DNA of 21,578 nucleotides, taken from Porphyromonadaceae bacterium UBA4262 (GTDB lineage: Bacteria; Bacteroidota; Bacteroidia; Bacteroidales; Muribaculaceae). The DNA is taken from positions 26,428 through 48,005 of the forward strand of contig DGWI01000011.1 of the NCBI GenBank assembly GCA_002396085.1, in the 5' to 3' direction. Position numbers and translations under genes: made by a program. Below are positions 8,330 to 15,624 of the stretch, one piece after another (the stretch's first letter is position 1; every line of letters starts with the position of its first letter). The notes beneath the pieces are model-generated. The model did no database searches, had not been told where the DNA came from, and was given only the letters and a program-made list of their open reading frames with translations.

Positions 8330-9205
8330 ATGGGTGAGGAGCGAAAAATATCTATACGATTCTATAAGGATCGCGAGGTGCGGGCCGTGTGGGATGACGA
8401 GAACAACAAGTGGTGGTTCTCGGCAGTCGACATTATGGGAGCAATTACTGAGAGCCCAAACCCTCGTAAGTATTGGAGTGTGCTAAAAACACGCCTAAAA
8501 AAAGCGAATTCCGAGTTGACTACTCGTTGTAGTCAACTGAAACTTACCTCTTCAGACGGAAAGAAGTACTCCACCGACTGTTTTGCGCAAAACGATATAA
8601 TTGAACTAGTCAAAGCGATTCCGAGCAAAAACAGTTTGCTTTTCCTCGATTGGTTCACGTATAGCGCCAACACTATAGATGCAAAGAGTCGTGACAAGGC
8701 CTATACTCTGTGGGAGAGTGGACTGATGGAGAGTGTGGAGATTGGCACCACGCGAGGCTTGCAGCAGATTCACGCCTATCTGTTCGGCGGACTGTATGAA
8801 TTCGCAGGACAAATCCGTAATGTCACCATCTCAAAGGGCAATACTTTCTTCTGCCGTGCAGAGTATCTGCATGGAGTTCTGAAAGACATTGATCGCATGC
8901 CTGATGACACCTTTGATGAGATTGTAGCGAAATACGTTGAGATGAATATGGCACACCCGTTCATGGAGGGTAATGGACGAAGCACACGATTGTGGCTCGA
9001 TTTGCTGATGAAGAACCGCATAGGGAGATGCGTGGATTGGAGCCGCATCGCCAAGCAGGACTACCTTAACGCCATGATAGTGAGTGCGACCGACCCATCA
9101 AGGTTGCATCAACTTCTTCACAATGCTCTCACCGACCGCATAGACGACCGCGAAATCTTCTTGAAAGGAATTGATTATTCTTATTACTACGAACAAGAAG
9201 ATTGA
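8330..9205 (+). CDS. Fic-domain AMP-transferase with N-terminal BRO-N/antirepressor-like domain
   Basis: 291 residues. Residues 1-110 resemble the BRO-N/phage antirepressor domain (VRAVWDDENNKWWFSAVDIM, then RKYWSVLKTRL, then WFTYSANTIDAKSR). A Fic domain follows: GTTRGLQQIHAYLFGGLYEF with the FAGQIR helix, and the canonical active-site motif HPFMEGNGRSTR at residues 209-220, with the catalytic H209 and the phosphate-binding GNGR intact. Fic enzymes transfer AMP or another nucleotide moiety to Ser/Thr/Tyr of target proteins; targets of this BRO-N/Fic family are unknown to me. I see no clear inhibitory S/TxxxE(G/N) helix within the protein and no small antitoxin gene next to it, so control is unclear. 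The C-terminus (DREIFLKGIDYSYYYEQED) is family-typical. It is the last gene of the AT-rich island, with the ribosomal cluster beginning 384 bp downstream. Confidence 0.88.
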   Translation: MGEERKISIRFYKDREVRAVWDDENNKWWFSAVDIMGAITESPNPRKYWSVLKTRLKKANSELTTRCSQLKLTSSDGKKYSTDCFAQNDIIELVKAIPSKNSLLFLDWFTYSANTIDAKSRDKAYTLWESGLMESVEIGTTRGLQQIHAYLFGGLYEFAGQIRNVTISKGNTFFCRAEYLHGVLKDIDRMPDDTFDEIVAKYVEMNMAHPFMEGNGRSTRLWLDLLMKNRIGRCVDWSRIAKQDYLNAMIVSATDPSRLHQLLHNALTDRIDDREIFLKGIDYSYYYEQED

Positions 9206-9245
9206 CTGATCACATCGCTTTGATGTGAAACGCTGGATTTGGTGT

Positions 9246-9314
9246 AAAGACATAAGAACATGAGAACATGAAGTTTTAAGAACAGAAGGCTTGTTTCTTG
9301 AGGCTTGTTTCTTG
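9246..9314. repeat. Dispersed TAAGAACAGAAG repeat with 14-bp tandem
   Basis: This contains GACATAAGAACA (also at about 11604) and TAAGAACAGAAGG (9277-9289), the same core as the 41-bp array before tsf, followed by two exact copies of AGGCTTGTTTCTTG (9287-9300 and 9301-9314). The remaining 9315-9440 has a degenerate GC hairpin (CCCC TTTG GGGA) and no gene. Confidence 0.6.
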
Positions 9315-9448
9315 TTTCCTAAGTGGGGATATGGCTGCTTAGTTTGATGGCAAACCCTGCCCCTTTGGGGAAGGTGGGGAATGGATAATAAAAATTGTTA
9401 AAAGTTGAGGATTTTTGCTAAAATGTTGGTTTTGGGGGTGTTTGCGGG

Positions 9449-9478
9449 TTGCTGAATGAAGAAAATGTCGTACCTTTG
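9449..9478 (+). promoter_or_regulatory. Bacteroidota promoter for rplM operon
   Basis: TTG at 9449-9451, a 19-bp spacer, and TACCTTTG at 9471-9478 match the phylum consensus. Transcription would start near 9484, giving a leader of about 105 nt. Confidence 0.8.
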
Positions 9479-9483
9479 CACGC

Positions 9484-9589
9484 CGATTATATCCAAGTTA
9501 TCTGAATCGAGCGGCACATGCGAGCATATGGCCGTGCTCAAGTGTGTTTGCGAGGTTCGTTTATTTAATTATTAATCAGGAATTTAAAA
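9484..9589 (+). promoter_or_regulatory. rplM 5' leader with hairpin, candidate autoregulatory RNA
   Basis: The leader folds locally: GAGC (9509-9512) with GCTC (9536-9539), GGC (9513-9515) with GCC (9531-9533), and ATG (9518-9520) with CAT (9525-9527) closing a CGAG loop. A leader this long with a bulged hairpin is consistent with feedback control by L13, but no conservation could be checked. Confidence 0.4.
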
Positions 9590-10069
9590 GTGGATACTTT
9601 AAGTTACAAAACCATCTCGGCTAAGGCCGAAACCGTCCAGAAGGAATGGGTAGTAGTCGATGCTACCGATCAGGTTCTGGGTCGCCTGTGCAGCAAGGTT
9701 GCGAAAATCTTGCGTGGCAAATACAAACCCTGCTTCACACCTCATGTGGACTGCGGTGACAACGTGATCATCATCAACGCCGACAAGGTGGTGCTGACTG
9801 GCAAGAAGTGGACCGACAAGCAGTATGTCCGCTACACGGGCTATCCCGGTGGCCAGCGCTTCGCTACCCCCCAAGTGCTGATGCAGAAGTCTTACAAGAA
9901 GGGCATGAAGCCCGGTATGCACCCTCTGTTCATCCAGACCATCAAGGGCATGCTTCCCAAGAATCGCCTGGGTGCCAAGTTGCTGAAGAACGTTCACATC
10001 TACAATGGCAGTGAGCATCCCCATGAGGCTCAGCAGCCCAAGGTAATCGACATTAACAAACTCAAATAA
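9590..10069 (+). CDS. rplM: 50S ribosomal protein L13
   Basis: 159 residues. Recognised from WVVVDATDQVLGRLCSKVAK, LRGKYKP, HVDCGDNVIIINADKVVLTG, YTGYPGG and GMLPKNRLGAK, the full L13 signature. L13 is an early-binding 23S rRNA protein required for large-subunit assembly. The start is the GTG at 9590, since the product then begins MDTLSYKTI as in other Bacteroidales L13 proteins; no ATG lies suitably close. Compared with E. coli L13 (142 aa) it has an N-terminal extension and extra residues after GGQRFATPQ. It heads a cluster with rpsI (11-nt gap), rpsB and tsf under the promoter at 9449-9478. Confidence 0.98.
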   Translation: MDTLSYKTISAKAETVQKEWVVVDATDQVLGRLCSKVAKILRGKYKPCFTPHVDCGDNVIIINADKVVLTGKKWTDKQYVRYTGYPGGQRFATPQVLMQKSYKKGMKPGMHPLFIQTIKGMLPKNRLGAKLLKNVHIYNGSEHPHEAQQPKVIDINKLK

Positions 10070-10080
10070 GGATAGGAACT

Positions 10081-10467
10081 ATGGAAAGAATTAATGCAGT
10101 AGGTCGTCGTAAGGCCGCCATCGCCCGTGTTTATGTCAGCGAAGGCAACGGTACTATCACCGTGAACAAGCGCTCACTGGATGAGTACTTCCCCAACCCC
10201 ATCCTTCAATACATCGTCAAGCAGCCGTTGAACACTCTGGAGGCCGCCGAGAAGTATGACATCACCGTCAACCTGATTGGTGGTGGCTACAAGGGCCAGG
10301 CCGAGGCTCTGCGTCTTGCCATCGCTCGCGCGCTGGTTAAGATCAACCCCGAGGACAAGAGTGCCCTGCGCCGCGAAGGCTTCATGACTCGCGACCCTCG
10401 TGCCGTCGAGCGCAAGAAACCCGGTCAGCCCAAGGCTCGCAAGCGTTTCCAGTTCAGCAAGCGTTAA
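10081..10467 (+). CDS. rpsI: 30S ribosomal protein S9
   Basis: 128 residues beginning MERINAVGRRKAAIARVYV and ending in the basic tail QPKARKRFQFSKR whose last Arg contacts the P-site tRNA in the small subunit. The internal NLIGGGYKGQAEALRLAIAR and LRREGFMTRDPRAVERKKPG blocks are complete. Full length for the family. It lies 11 nt after rplM, the usual rplM-rpsI pair, and is followed by a 180-nt gap before rpsB. Confidence 0.98.
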   Translation: MERINAVGRRKAAIARVYVSEGNGTITVNKRSLDEYFPNPILQYIVKQPLNTLEAAEKYDITVNLIGGGYKGQAEALRLAIARALVKINPEDKSALRREGFMTRDPRAVERKKPGQPKARKRFQFSKR

Positions 10468-10479
10468 TCGTTATACCTT

Positions 10480-10647
10480 ATTATATATACGATTCTTCGG
10501 TCTTGCTCGCGCCGGAATGGTGGCGTGACCACCGCTGCCCGGCATCAGAGTTTAGTATCCAAACTGCATAGACTCACACTGAAGAACTGCGGTGGCTACT
10601 ATGCGGTTGATTTAAGTAGAACGTAAACAAACAAAAAAACAAAAACA
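10480..10647 (+). promoter_or_regulatory. Candidate structured RNA leader of rpsB with two alternative stems
   Basis: The 180-nt gap is GC-rich and structured. CCACCGC (10529-10535) can pair perfectly with GCGGTGG (10589-10595), enclosing an AGTTT/AAACT hairpin (10549-10553 with 10561-10565). The same CCACC can pair with an upstream GGTGG (10519-10523) across a 5-nt loop, so the two states exclude each other. No TAnnTTTG promoter is evident in the gap. This suggests an S2-responsive leader or attenuator; the function is inferred. Confidence 0.45.
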
Positions 10648-11508
10648 ATGCAAATTCCCAGTTTCGACCAATTGCTGGACGCTACTTGCCACTTTGGTCA
10701 CCTCAAGCGCAAATGGAACCCTGCTATGGCTCCCTACATCTTCATGGAGCGTAACGGTATCCACATCATCGACTTATACAAGACTCAGGCTAAGCTTGAA
10801 GAGGCAGCCAACGCACTGAAGAACATCGCCAAGAGCGGTAAGAAAGTGCTGTTTGTCGCTACCAAAAAGCAGGCCAAGCAGGTTGTTGCAGACCGCGCCC
10901 AGAGCGTGGAGATGCCGTTTGTGATTGAGCGTTGGCCCGGTGGTATGCTGACCAACTTCCCGACCATCCGCAAGGCTGTGAAGAAGATGGCCACCATCGA
11001 CAAGATGTCGAAGGACGGCACATTTGACAACATGTCGAAGCGCGAGAAACTCCAGATTACCCGCCAGCGTGCCAAGTTGGAGAAGAACCTTGGTTCTATT
11101 GCCGACCTGAATCGTCTGCCCAGCGCTCTGTTTGTGATTGACGTGATGAAGGAGCACATTGCTGTTGCCGAGGCTAACCGTCTGGGCATCCCCGTGTTCG
11201 GTATCGTCGACACCAACAGCAACCCCGACAATGTGGACTTCGTGATTCCCGCCAACGACGACGCTTCGAAGTCGATCGACATCATTCTCGCTACTGTCTG
11301 CGAGGCCATCAACGAGGGCCTGCAGGAGCGCAAGATTGAGAACATCGACCGTGGTGCTGCCGAGGGTGAGGCCGAGGGCGAAGAGGCTCCCAAGCCCCGT
11401 CGTCAGCGCGTACGCCGCAAGGCTGCCGAGGAGGTTGCCGAGGCTCCCGCTGCTGAGACTCCCGCCGAGGAGGCTCCCGCCACTGAAGAGGCTCCCGCTG
11501 CTGAGTAA
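10648..11508 (+). CDS. rpsB: 30S ribosomal protein S2
   Basis: 286 residues. Family hallmarks: HFGHLKRKWNPAMAPYIF, ERNGIHIIDLYKT, KKVLFVATKKQAKQ, RWPGGMLTNF, PSALFVIDVMKEHIAV and GIPVFGIVDTNSNPD. S2 joins the small subunit late and bridges head and body. The usual GVHFGH is ATCHFGH here. The last ~60 residues form a low-complexity tail rich in Ala, Glu and Pro with a basic patch (RRQRVRRK), not found in E. coli S2 (241 aa). Start ATG follows an A-rich segment. It pairs with tsf as in most bacteria, but a strong terminator and a repeat array lie between them here. Confidence 0.98.
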   Translation: MQIPSFDQLLDATCHFGHLKRKWNPAMAPYIFMERNGIHIIDLYKTQAKLEEAANALKNIAKSGKKVLFVATKKQAKQVVADRAQSVEMPFVIERWPGGMLTNFPTIRKAVKKMATIDKMSKDGTFDNMSKREKLQITRQRAKLEKNLGSIADLNRLPSALFVIDVMKEHIAVAEANRLGIPVFGIVDTNSNPDNVDFVIPANDDASKSIDIILATVCEAINEGLQERKIENIDRGAAEGEAEGEEAPKPRRQRVRRKAAEEVAEAPAAETPAEEAPATEEAPAAE

Positions 11509-11532
11509 TCAGTGATTGCGTGACAATAACCG

Positions 11533-11602
11533 ACCGCGAATTTCACGATTGTCTCGGCGGCCATGACGGCTGACATGAGTTCGCGAAATTCGCGGTTTTT
11601 TA
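11533..11602 (+). terminator. Strong rho-independent terminator after rpsB
   Basis: Arms 11533-11548 (ACCGCGAATTTCACGA) and 11581-11596 pair over 16 positions with one A-C mismatch, followed by a run of six T. It should end or attenuate rplM-rpsI-rpsB transcription before tsf. Confidence 0.85.
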
Positions 11603-11603
11603 G

Positions 11604-11832
11604 ACATAAGAACAGAAGAACTACTTTTTGTGATTAGTAGTTCTAAGAACAGAAGAACTAGTCGCCTTGTGTGAGTTGAGGTTCTAAGAACAGAAGAACT
11701 AGTCGCTTTTTGTGATTTGAGGTTCTAAGAACAGAAGAACTAGTCGCCTTGTGTGATTAATGATTCTAAGAACAGAAGGATTAGTTGCTTCGTGTGATTT
11801 ATGTTTAAGGCACAAGAACAGAAGGATAATTT
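11604..11832. repeat. Tandem array of about 41-bp repeats between rpsB and tsf
   Basis: The core TAAGAACAGAAG starts at 11607, 11644, 11685, 11726 and 11767, with a sixth diverged copy (CAAGAACAGAAG) near 11813: spacings 37, 41, 41, 41 and about 46 bp. The unit reads roughly GTTCTAAGAACAGAAGAACT, then AGTCGCCTTGTGTGATTTGAG. GTTCTAAGAAC is itself a near palindrome. No gene is encoded. The core also occurs upstream of rplM near 9277. Confidence 0.85.
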
Positions 11833-11900
11833 GTTTCTTGTGGGGTACATGTGAGTTAATATTGAAATTTATAATCAAAACAATAAAACAAACAAGAACA

Positions 11901-12896
11901 ATGGCTGTAACAATCAATGACATTAAGAAACTGCGCGACATGACAGGTGCTGGTCTGAGCGACTGCAAGAAGGCCCTGATCGAGAGCGACAACGATATCG
12001 AGAAAGCAAAGGAACTGATCCGCAAGCGTGGCCAGGCTATCGCCGCCAAGCGTGAGGACCGTGACGCCGCCCAGGGTATCGCCATCGGCAAGAGCGTTGG
12101 CAACTTTGCTGCCATCGTCGCCCTGAAGTGCGAGACCGACTTCGTCGCCAAGAACGAGAAGTTTGTCACGCTGGCTAAGAACCTGCTGGATGCCGCTATC
12201 GAGAACCGCGTGAAGACTCTGGACGAGTTGACCGCCCTGACTATCGACGGCAAGAGCGTGCCCGATGCAATCACTGCTCTGAGTGGTATCACTGGCGAGA
12301 AGATGGAACTTGGTGCTTACGAGTGCCTCGAGGCTCCCTCGACCGTGGTTTACAACCACTTTAACGGCATGCTGTCGGCTGCAGTTGCCTTCAACCAGGA
12401 GAACGTTGATGGTGATGTCGCCAAGGCTATCGCTATGCAGGTTGCTTCGATGAACCCGATGAAGGCCACCCGCGACCAGATTGCCAAGGAAGTCATCGAT
12501 GAGGAGTTGCGCGTTGCCATCGACAAGACCAAGGCTGAGCAGGTGAAGAAGGCTGTTGAGGCTGCTCTGAAGAAGGCTGGCTTCAACCCCTACTACTGCG
12601 CAACCGAGGAGCATCAGGACGAGGCTGTCCGCAAGGGCTACATGACTCAGGAGCAGGTCGACCAGGCCAAGAAGCTCATGGCCGAGACCGCTGCTGCCAA
12701 GGAGGCTAATATGCCCGAGCAGATGATCCAGAACATCGCCCAGGGCCGTCTGAACAAGTTCTATCAGGAGAATGTGCTGATGGAGCAAGTTTACGAGGCT
12801 GGCGAGAATAAGGAGACTGTCGCTCAGTTCCTGGAGGCCGCCAGCAAGGGTCTGGCCGCTGTGGACTTGAAGCGCGTCAACCTGAACGTTGATTAA
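11901..12896 (+). CDS. tsf: Translation elongation factor Ts
   Basis: 331 residues from the ATG at 11901. The N-terminal UBA-like domain shows INDIKKLRDMTGAGLSDCKK and the core shows LKCETDFVAKNEKF, the motif that inserts into EF-Tu and displaces Mg2+-GDP. The frame is open further upstream to about 11760, but that part would be encoded by the repeat array and has no similarity to EF-Ts, so the ATG before AVTINDIKK is chosen. The dimerisation and C-terminal parts are complete (GRLNKFYQENVLMEQVY). EF-Ts recycles EF-Tu in the cytosol during translation. The upstream terminator and repeat array imply either readthrough from rpsB or a separate weak promoter; a poor TAATATTG lies at 11857. Confidence 0.98.
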   Translation: MAVTINDIKKLRDMTGAGLSDCKKALIESDNDIEKAKELIRKRGQAIAAKREDRDAAQGIAIGKSVGNFAAIVALKCETDFVAKNEKFVTLAKNLLDAAIENRVKTLDELTALTIDGKSVPDAITALSGITGEKMELGAYECLEAPSTVVYNHFNGMLSAAVAFNQENVDGDVAKAIAMQVASMNPMKATRDQIAKEVIDEELRVAIDKTKAEQVKKAVEAALKKAGFNPYYCATEEHQDEAVRKGYMTQEQVDQAKKLMAETAAAKEANMPEQMIQNIAQGRLNKFYQENVLMEQVYEAGENKETVAQFLEAASKGLAAVDLKRVNLNVD

Positions 12897-12931
12897 TTTC
12901 ATCTAACTCTAATATAAATAATCAACATTGG

Positions 12932-12965
12932 TGATGTCCCACTGTGAAGTGGGACATCATTTTTG
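12932..12965 (+). terminator. Rho-independent terminator after tsf
   Basis: A perfect 11-bp stem TGATGTCCCAC (12932-12942) with GTGGGACATCA (12949-12959), 6-nt loop, then TTTTTT. Confidence 0.93.
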
Positions 12966-12984
12966 TATTTTTTCGCTGCAAGTG

Positions 12985-13015
12985 TTGTAAGATGTGATGG
13001 AAATTGCTATCTTTG
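12985..13015 (+). promoter_or_regulatory. Promoter of the dTDP-sugar operon
   Basis: TTG at 12985-12987, 20-bp spacer, TATCTTTG at 13008-13015. The start site would be near 13020, so translation must begin at 13034 or 13043, not earlier. Confidence 0.8.
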
Positions 13016-13042
13016 CAGATTGTAACCATAATTATGGAATGT

Positions 13043-14242
13043 ATGAAGACATACCTCGTGACCGGTGCGGCTGGATTCATTGGCTGCAACTTTGTGAAAT
13101 ATATATTGGGTAAGTATGGCAACGATGTGCGCATCATCATCCTTGATGCACTGACCTATGCCGGCAACTTGGCTTCAATCAAGGAGGAGATTGAGCGCGA
13201 CAATGTGACATTTGTCCGCGGCGATGTAGGTGACCGTGAGTTGGTGCGGCAACTGCTGCGCGACAACGATGTGGACTACATCGTCAACTTTGCCGCCGAG
13301 AGCCATGTGGACCGTAGCATCACCAATCCGCGCCTGTTTCTCGAAACCAACATCCTGGGCACACAAAATATGCTGGACTGTGCACGCGAGGCTTGGCTGA
13401 CGGGCAAGGATTCGCACGGGCACCCAACCTATCAAGATGGCAAAAAATATCTGCAGATTTCGACCGATGAGGTGTATGGCTCGCTGAGCAAGGACTATGA
13501 CGAGGCCCATGACCTGCATGTCGATGACGAGCTGCGCCAGGTGATAGGCAACCGCAAAGACCTGAAGACCTACGGCAGCCGCTTCTTCACCGAGACGACG
13601 CCGATGGCTCCACGCTCGCCTTACTCGGCCAGCAAGACCAGTGCCGACATGATTGCCATGGCTTATCACGAGACCTACGGCCTGCCTGTCAACATCACGC
13701 GTTGCAGTAACAACTACGGTCCCTACCACTTCCCCGAGAAGTTGATTCCGCTCATCATCAAGAATATCCTTGAAGGCAAGAAACTGCCCGTCTATGGCAA
13801 GGGCGAGAATGTGCGCGACTGGCTCTATGTCGAGGATCATTGCAAAGGCATTGACATGGTGCTGCGCCACGGCCGTGTGGGCGAGGTCTACAACATCGGC
13901 GGCTTCAACGAGGAGAGCAATATTAACATCGTGCGTCAGGTGATTGCTATCATTGCCCGCATCATGCATGACGAGCCCAACTATCAGCGCCTGCTCAAGT
14001 GCCGTGTTGAGGACATCAACGACGGTCTCATCGAGTTTGTCACCGACCGTCCGGGCCACGACATGCGCTACGCCATCGACCCGTCAAAAATTGCTCGTGA
14101 ATTAGGCTGGTATCCCGAGACTCCTTTCACCGTGGGCATTGAGAAGACCATCCGCTGGAACCTGGATCATCAAGACTGGGTGCAGAGTGTGACTAGTGGC
14201 GACTATCAGCGCTATTATGACGAGATGTATGGGAACCGATAA
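13043..14242 (+). CDS. rfbB: dTDP-glucose 4,6-dehydratase
   Basis: 399 residues, an extended short-chain dehydrogenase. NAD-binding TGAAGFIG at residues 7-14, STDEVYG at 140-146 and the catalytic YSASK at 194-198 are intact, with RCSNNYGPYHFPEKLIP and VYGKGENVRDWLYVEDHC downstream. It oxidises and dehydrates dTDP-glucose to dTDP-4-keto-6-deoxyglucose in the cytosol, the branch point for many surface 6-deoxysugars. The start MKTYLVTGAAGF is typical of the family; an in-frame ATG at 13034 would add three residues. Anything earlier would overlap the promoter. Slightly longer than E. coli RmlB (361 aa) due to an insertion around residues 110-135 and after STDEVYG. First gene of a five-gene cassette. 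Confidence 0.96.
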   Translation: MKTYLVTGAAGFIGCNFVKYILGKYGNDVRIIILDALTYAGNLASIKEEIERDNVTFVRGDVGDRELVRQLLRDNDVDYIVNFAAESHVDRSITNPRLFLETNILGTQNMLDCAREAWLTGKDSHGHPTYQDGKKYLQISTDEVYGSLSKDYDEAHDLHVDDELRQVIGNRKDLKTYGSRFFTETTPMAPRSPYSASKTSADMIAMAYHETYGLPVNITRCSNNYGPYHFPEKLIPLIIKNILEGKKLPVYGKGENVRDWLYVEDHCKGIDMVLRHGRVGEVYNIGGFNEESNINIVRQVIAIIARIMHDEPNYQRLLKCRVEDINDGLIEFVTDRPGHDMRYAIDPSKIARELGWYPETPFTVGIEKTIRWNLDHQDWVQSVTSGDYQRYYDEMYGNR

Positions 14243-14339
14243 CTCATTCAGAATTAAGAATTAAGAATTTAGAATTTGAACCTACTCCTCACCTCCCCAC
14301 CCTGGATGGGAGGATTTAAGGAAAGAAATATTCATAGTT
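14243..14339 (+). other. Short spacer with AATTAAGAATTTAGAATT-type repeat
   Basis: It holds the AATTAAGAATT motif in tandem and a degenerate CCTCCCCACCCTGG stretch; both types recur between Bacteroidales genes. No terminator or promoter is clear, so rfbB and rfbA are probably cotranscribed. Confidence 0.4.
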
Positions 14340-15221
14340 ATGAAAGGAATAGTGCTAGCGGGTGGTTCGGGGACGCGTCTTTACCCCATCACCAAGGGAA
14401 TCTCGAAACAACTGATTCCCATCTATGACAAACCGATGGTGTACTACCCCATCTCGGTGCTGATGCTTGCCGGCATCCGTGAGATACTGATTATCTCGAC
14501 ACCTCATGATCTGCCGATGTTCCGCCGTCTGCTAGGCACCGGCGAGGAACTGGGCGTGCAATTCAGTTATGCCGAGCAGCCCCGTCCCGAGGGTCTGGCG
14601 CAAGCCTTCATCATCGGCGAGGAGTTTATCGGTGACGATGACGCTTGCCTGGTGCTGGGTGACAACATCTTCTATGGTCAGGGCTTCACAGGCATGCTCA
14701 AGGAGGCATTGAACCGCACCAAACGCGAAAACATTGCCACAGTATTTGCCTATGCAGTGAAAGATCCCAACCGCTTTGGCGTGGTAGCCTTCGATGAGCA
14801 CGGCCATGCAACGAGCATTGAGGAGAAGCCCACTCAGCCCAAGTCAAACTTTGCCGTGACTGGTCTCTACTTCTATCCCAACGATGTGATCGAGATAGCC
14901 AAACACATCAAGCCCTCGGCTCGAGGTGAATTGGAAATCACGACTGTCAACCAGGAGTATCTGCAGCACGACCGCGTGTATGTGCAGACACTGGGTCGCG
15001 GCTTTGCCTGGCTCGACACCGGTACCGCCGAGAGTATGCTCGACGCATCGAACTTCATCCAGACCATTGAAACGATGCAGGGTGTGCAGGTTGCCGCCCT
15101 TGAGGAAATCGCCTTCCGCAAGGGTTGGATTAGCACCGAACAACTGCTGGCAATAGCCGAACCACTGAAGAAGAACCACTACGGCGAGTACCTCATCAAG
15201 TTGGCACAGAATGGTATTTAA
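14340..15221 (+). CDS. rfbA: Glucose-1-phosphate thymidylyltransferase
   Basis: 293 residues, the usual length for RmlA. The N-terminal nucleotide-binding signature KGIVLAGGSGTRLYPITKGI is followed by KQLIPIYDKPMVYYP, the sugar-phosphate region YAEQPRPEGLAQAF, the metal-binding LGDNIFYG, EEKPTQPKSNFAVTGLYFY, and GRGFAWLDTGT near the end. It joins dTTP and glucose-1-phosphate to give dTDP-glucose and pyrophosphate, supplying RmlB encoded just upstream. In this family product dTDP-sugars feed back on the enzyme through an allosteric site. It overlaps the next gene by 11 nt, so translation is likely coupled. Confidence 0.97.
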   Translation: MKGIVLAGGSGTRLYPITKGISKQLIPIYDKPMVYYPISVLMLAGIREILIISTPHDLPMFRRLLGTGEELGVQFSYAEQPRPEGLAQAFIIGEEFIGDDDACLVLGDNIFYGQGFTGMLKEALNRTKRENIATVFAYAVKDPNRFGVVAFDEHGHATSIEEKPTQPKSNFAVTGLYFYPNDVIEIAKHIKPSARGELEITTVNQEYLQHDRVYVQTLGRGFAWLDTGTAESMLDASNFIQTIETMQGVQVAALEEIAFRKGWISTEQLLAIAEPLKKNHYGEYLIKLAQNGI

Positions 15222-15624
15222 CGGCCCTTGCATCATACAGTTACCCAAGGTGAGTGACCCCCGCGGCAATCTGTCGTTTGTCGAGGGTGGTCAGCATATC
15301 CCCTTCGATGTGCGTCGTGCCTACTGGATCTATGACGTGCCCGGTGGCATGCACCGTGACGGGCACGCCTTCAGGCAACAGCATGAGTTGATAATCGCAT
15401 TGTCGGGCAGTTTTGATGTCGTGCTGCACGACGGCACCAGCGAAACGCGTTATCACATGTCGCGCAGTTACTATGGGCTATATGTACCGCCGATGACATG
15501 GCGCAAGATCGATAACTTTTCGACCAATTCGGTGGTGTATGTACTGTCCAGCGAGTTGTATGATGCCAGCGACTATATCGAGAACTTCGACGAGTACCTC
15601 ACCCTGAAGCAGCAACAGCCATGA
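15211..15624 (+). CDS. dTDP-4-keto-6-deoxyhexose 3,4-ketoisomerase-like cupin, paralogue 1 (FdtA/QdtA family)
   Basis: 137 residues, a WxcM-like cupin. DPRGNLSFVE (16-25), PFDVRRAYWIYDVPGG (31-46) and ELIIALSGSFDVVLHDG match the family, which moves the keto group of dTDP-4-keto-6-deoxyglucose from C4 to C3 before amination. The family HxH pair (HAHK) is H52-A53-F54 here, so the second histidine, essential in FdtA as far as I recall, is replaced by Phe. The Arg of the RGNL motif (R18) is kept. The next gene is a paralogue with the opposite pattern. The gene overlaps rfbA by 11 nt and the next by 4 nt (ATGA). It may work only with its neighbour, or have changed specificity. Confidence 0.85.
   Translation: MVFNGPCIIQLPKVSDPRGNLSFVEGGQHIPFDVRRAYWIYDVPGGMHRDGHAFRQQHELIIALSGSFDVVLHDGTSETRYHMSRSYYGLYVPPMTWRKIDNFSTNSVVYVLSSELYDASDYIENFDEYLTLKQQQP

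Noticed and set aside
2054..9205. Prophage or integrative element
   Set aside because: No integrase, transposase, structural phage gene, tRNA or direct-repeat attachment site was seen at the borders; BRO-N alone is not enough.
11604..11832. The 41-bp repeat array as a CRISPR array
   Set aside because: Repeats are tandem and diverged along the whole unit, with no unique spacers of constant length and no cas genes nearby.
11760..11900. Upstream extension of the EF-Ts reading frame by 47 codons
   Set aside because: The extra part is encoded by the repeat array and leader; the family N-terminus AVTINDIKK begins exactly at the ATG at 11901.
11856..12902. Minus-strand open frame of 348 codons covering tsf
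   Set aside because: It is the mirror of the EF-Ts codons and its translation is Leu/Val/Asp/His-rich without any motif.
13004..13042. Earlier TTG start for RmlB
   Set aside because: It overlaps the -7 promoter box at 13008-13015 and would precede the transcription start.
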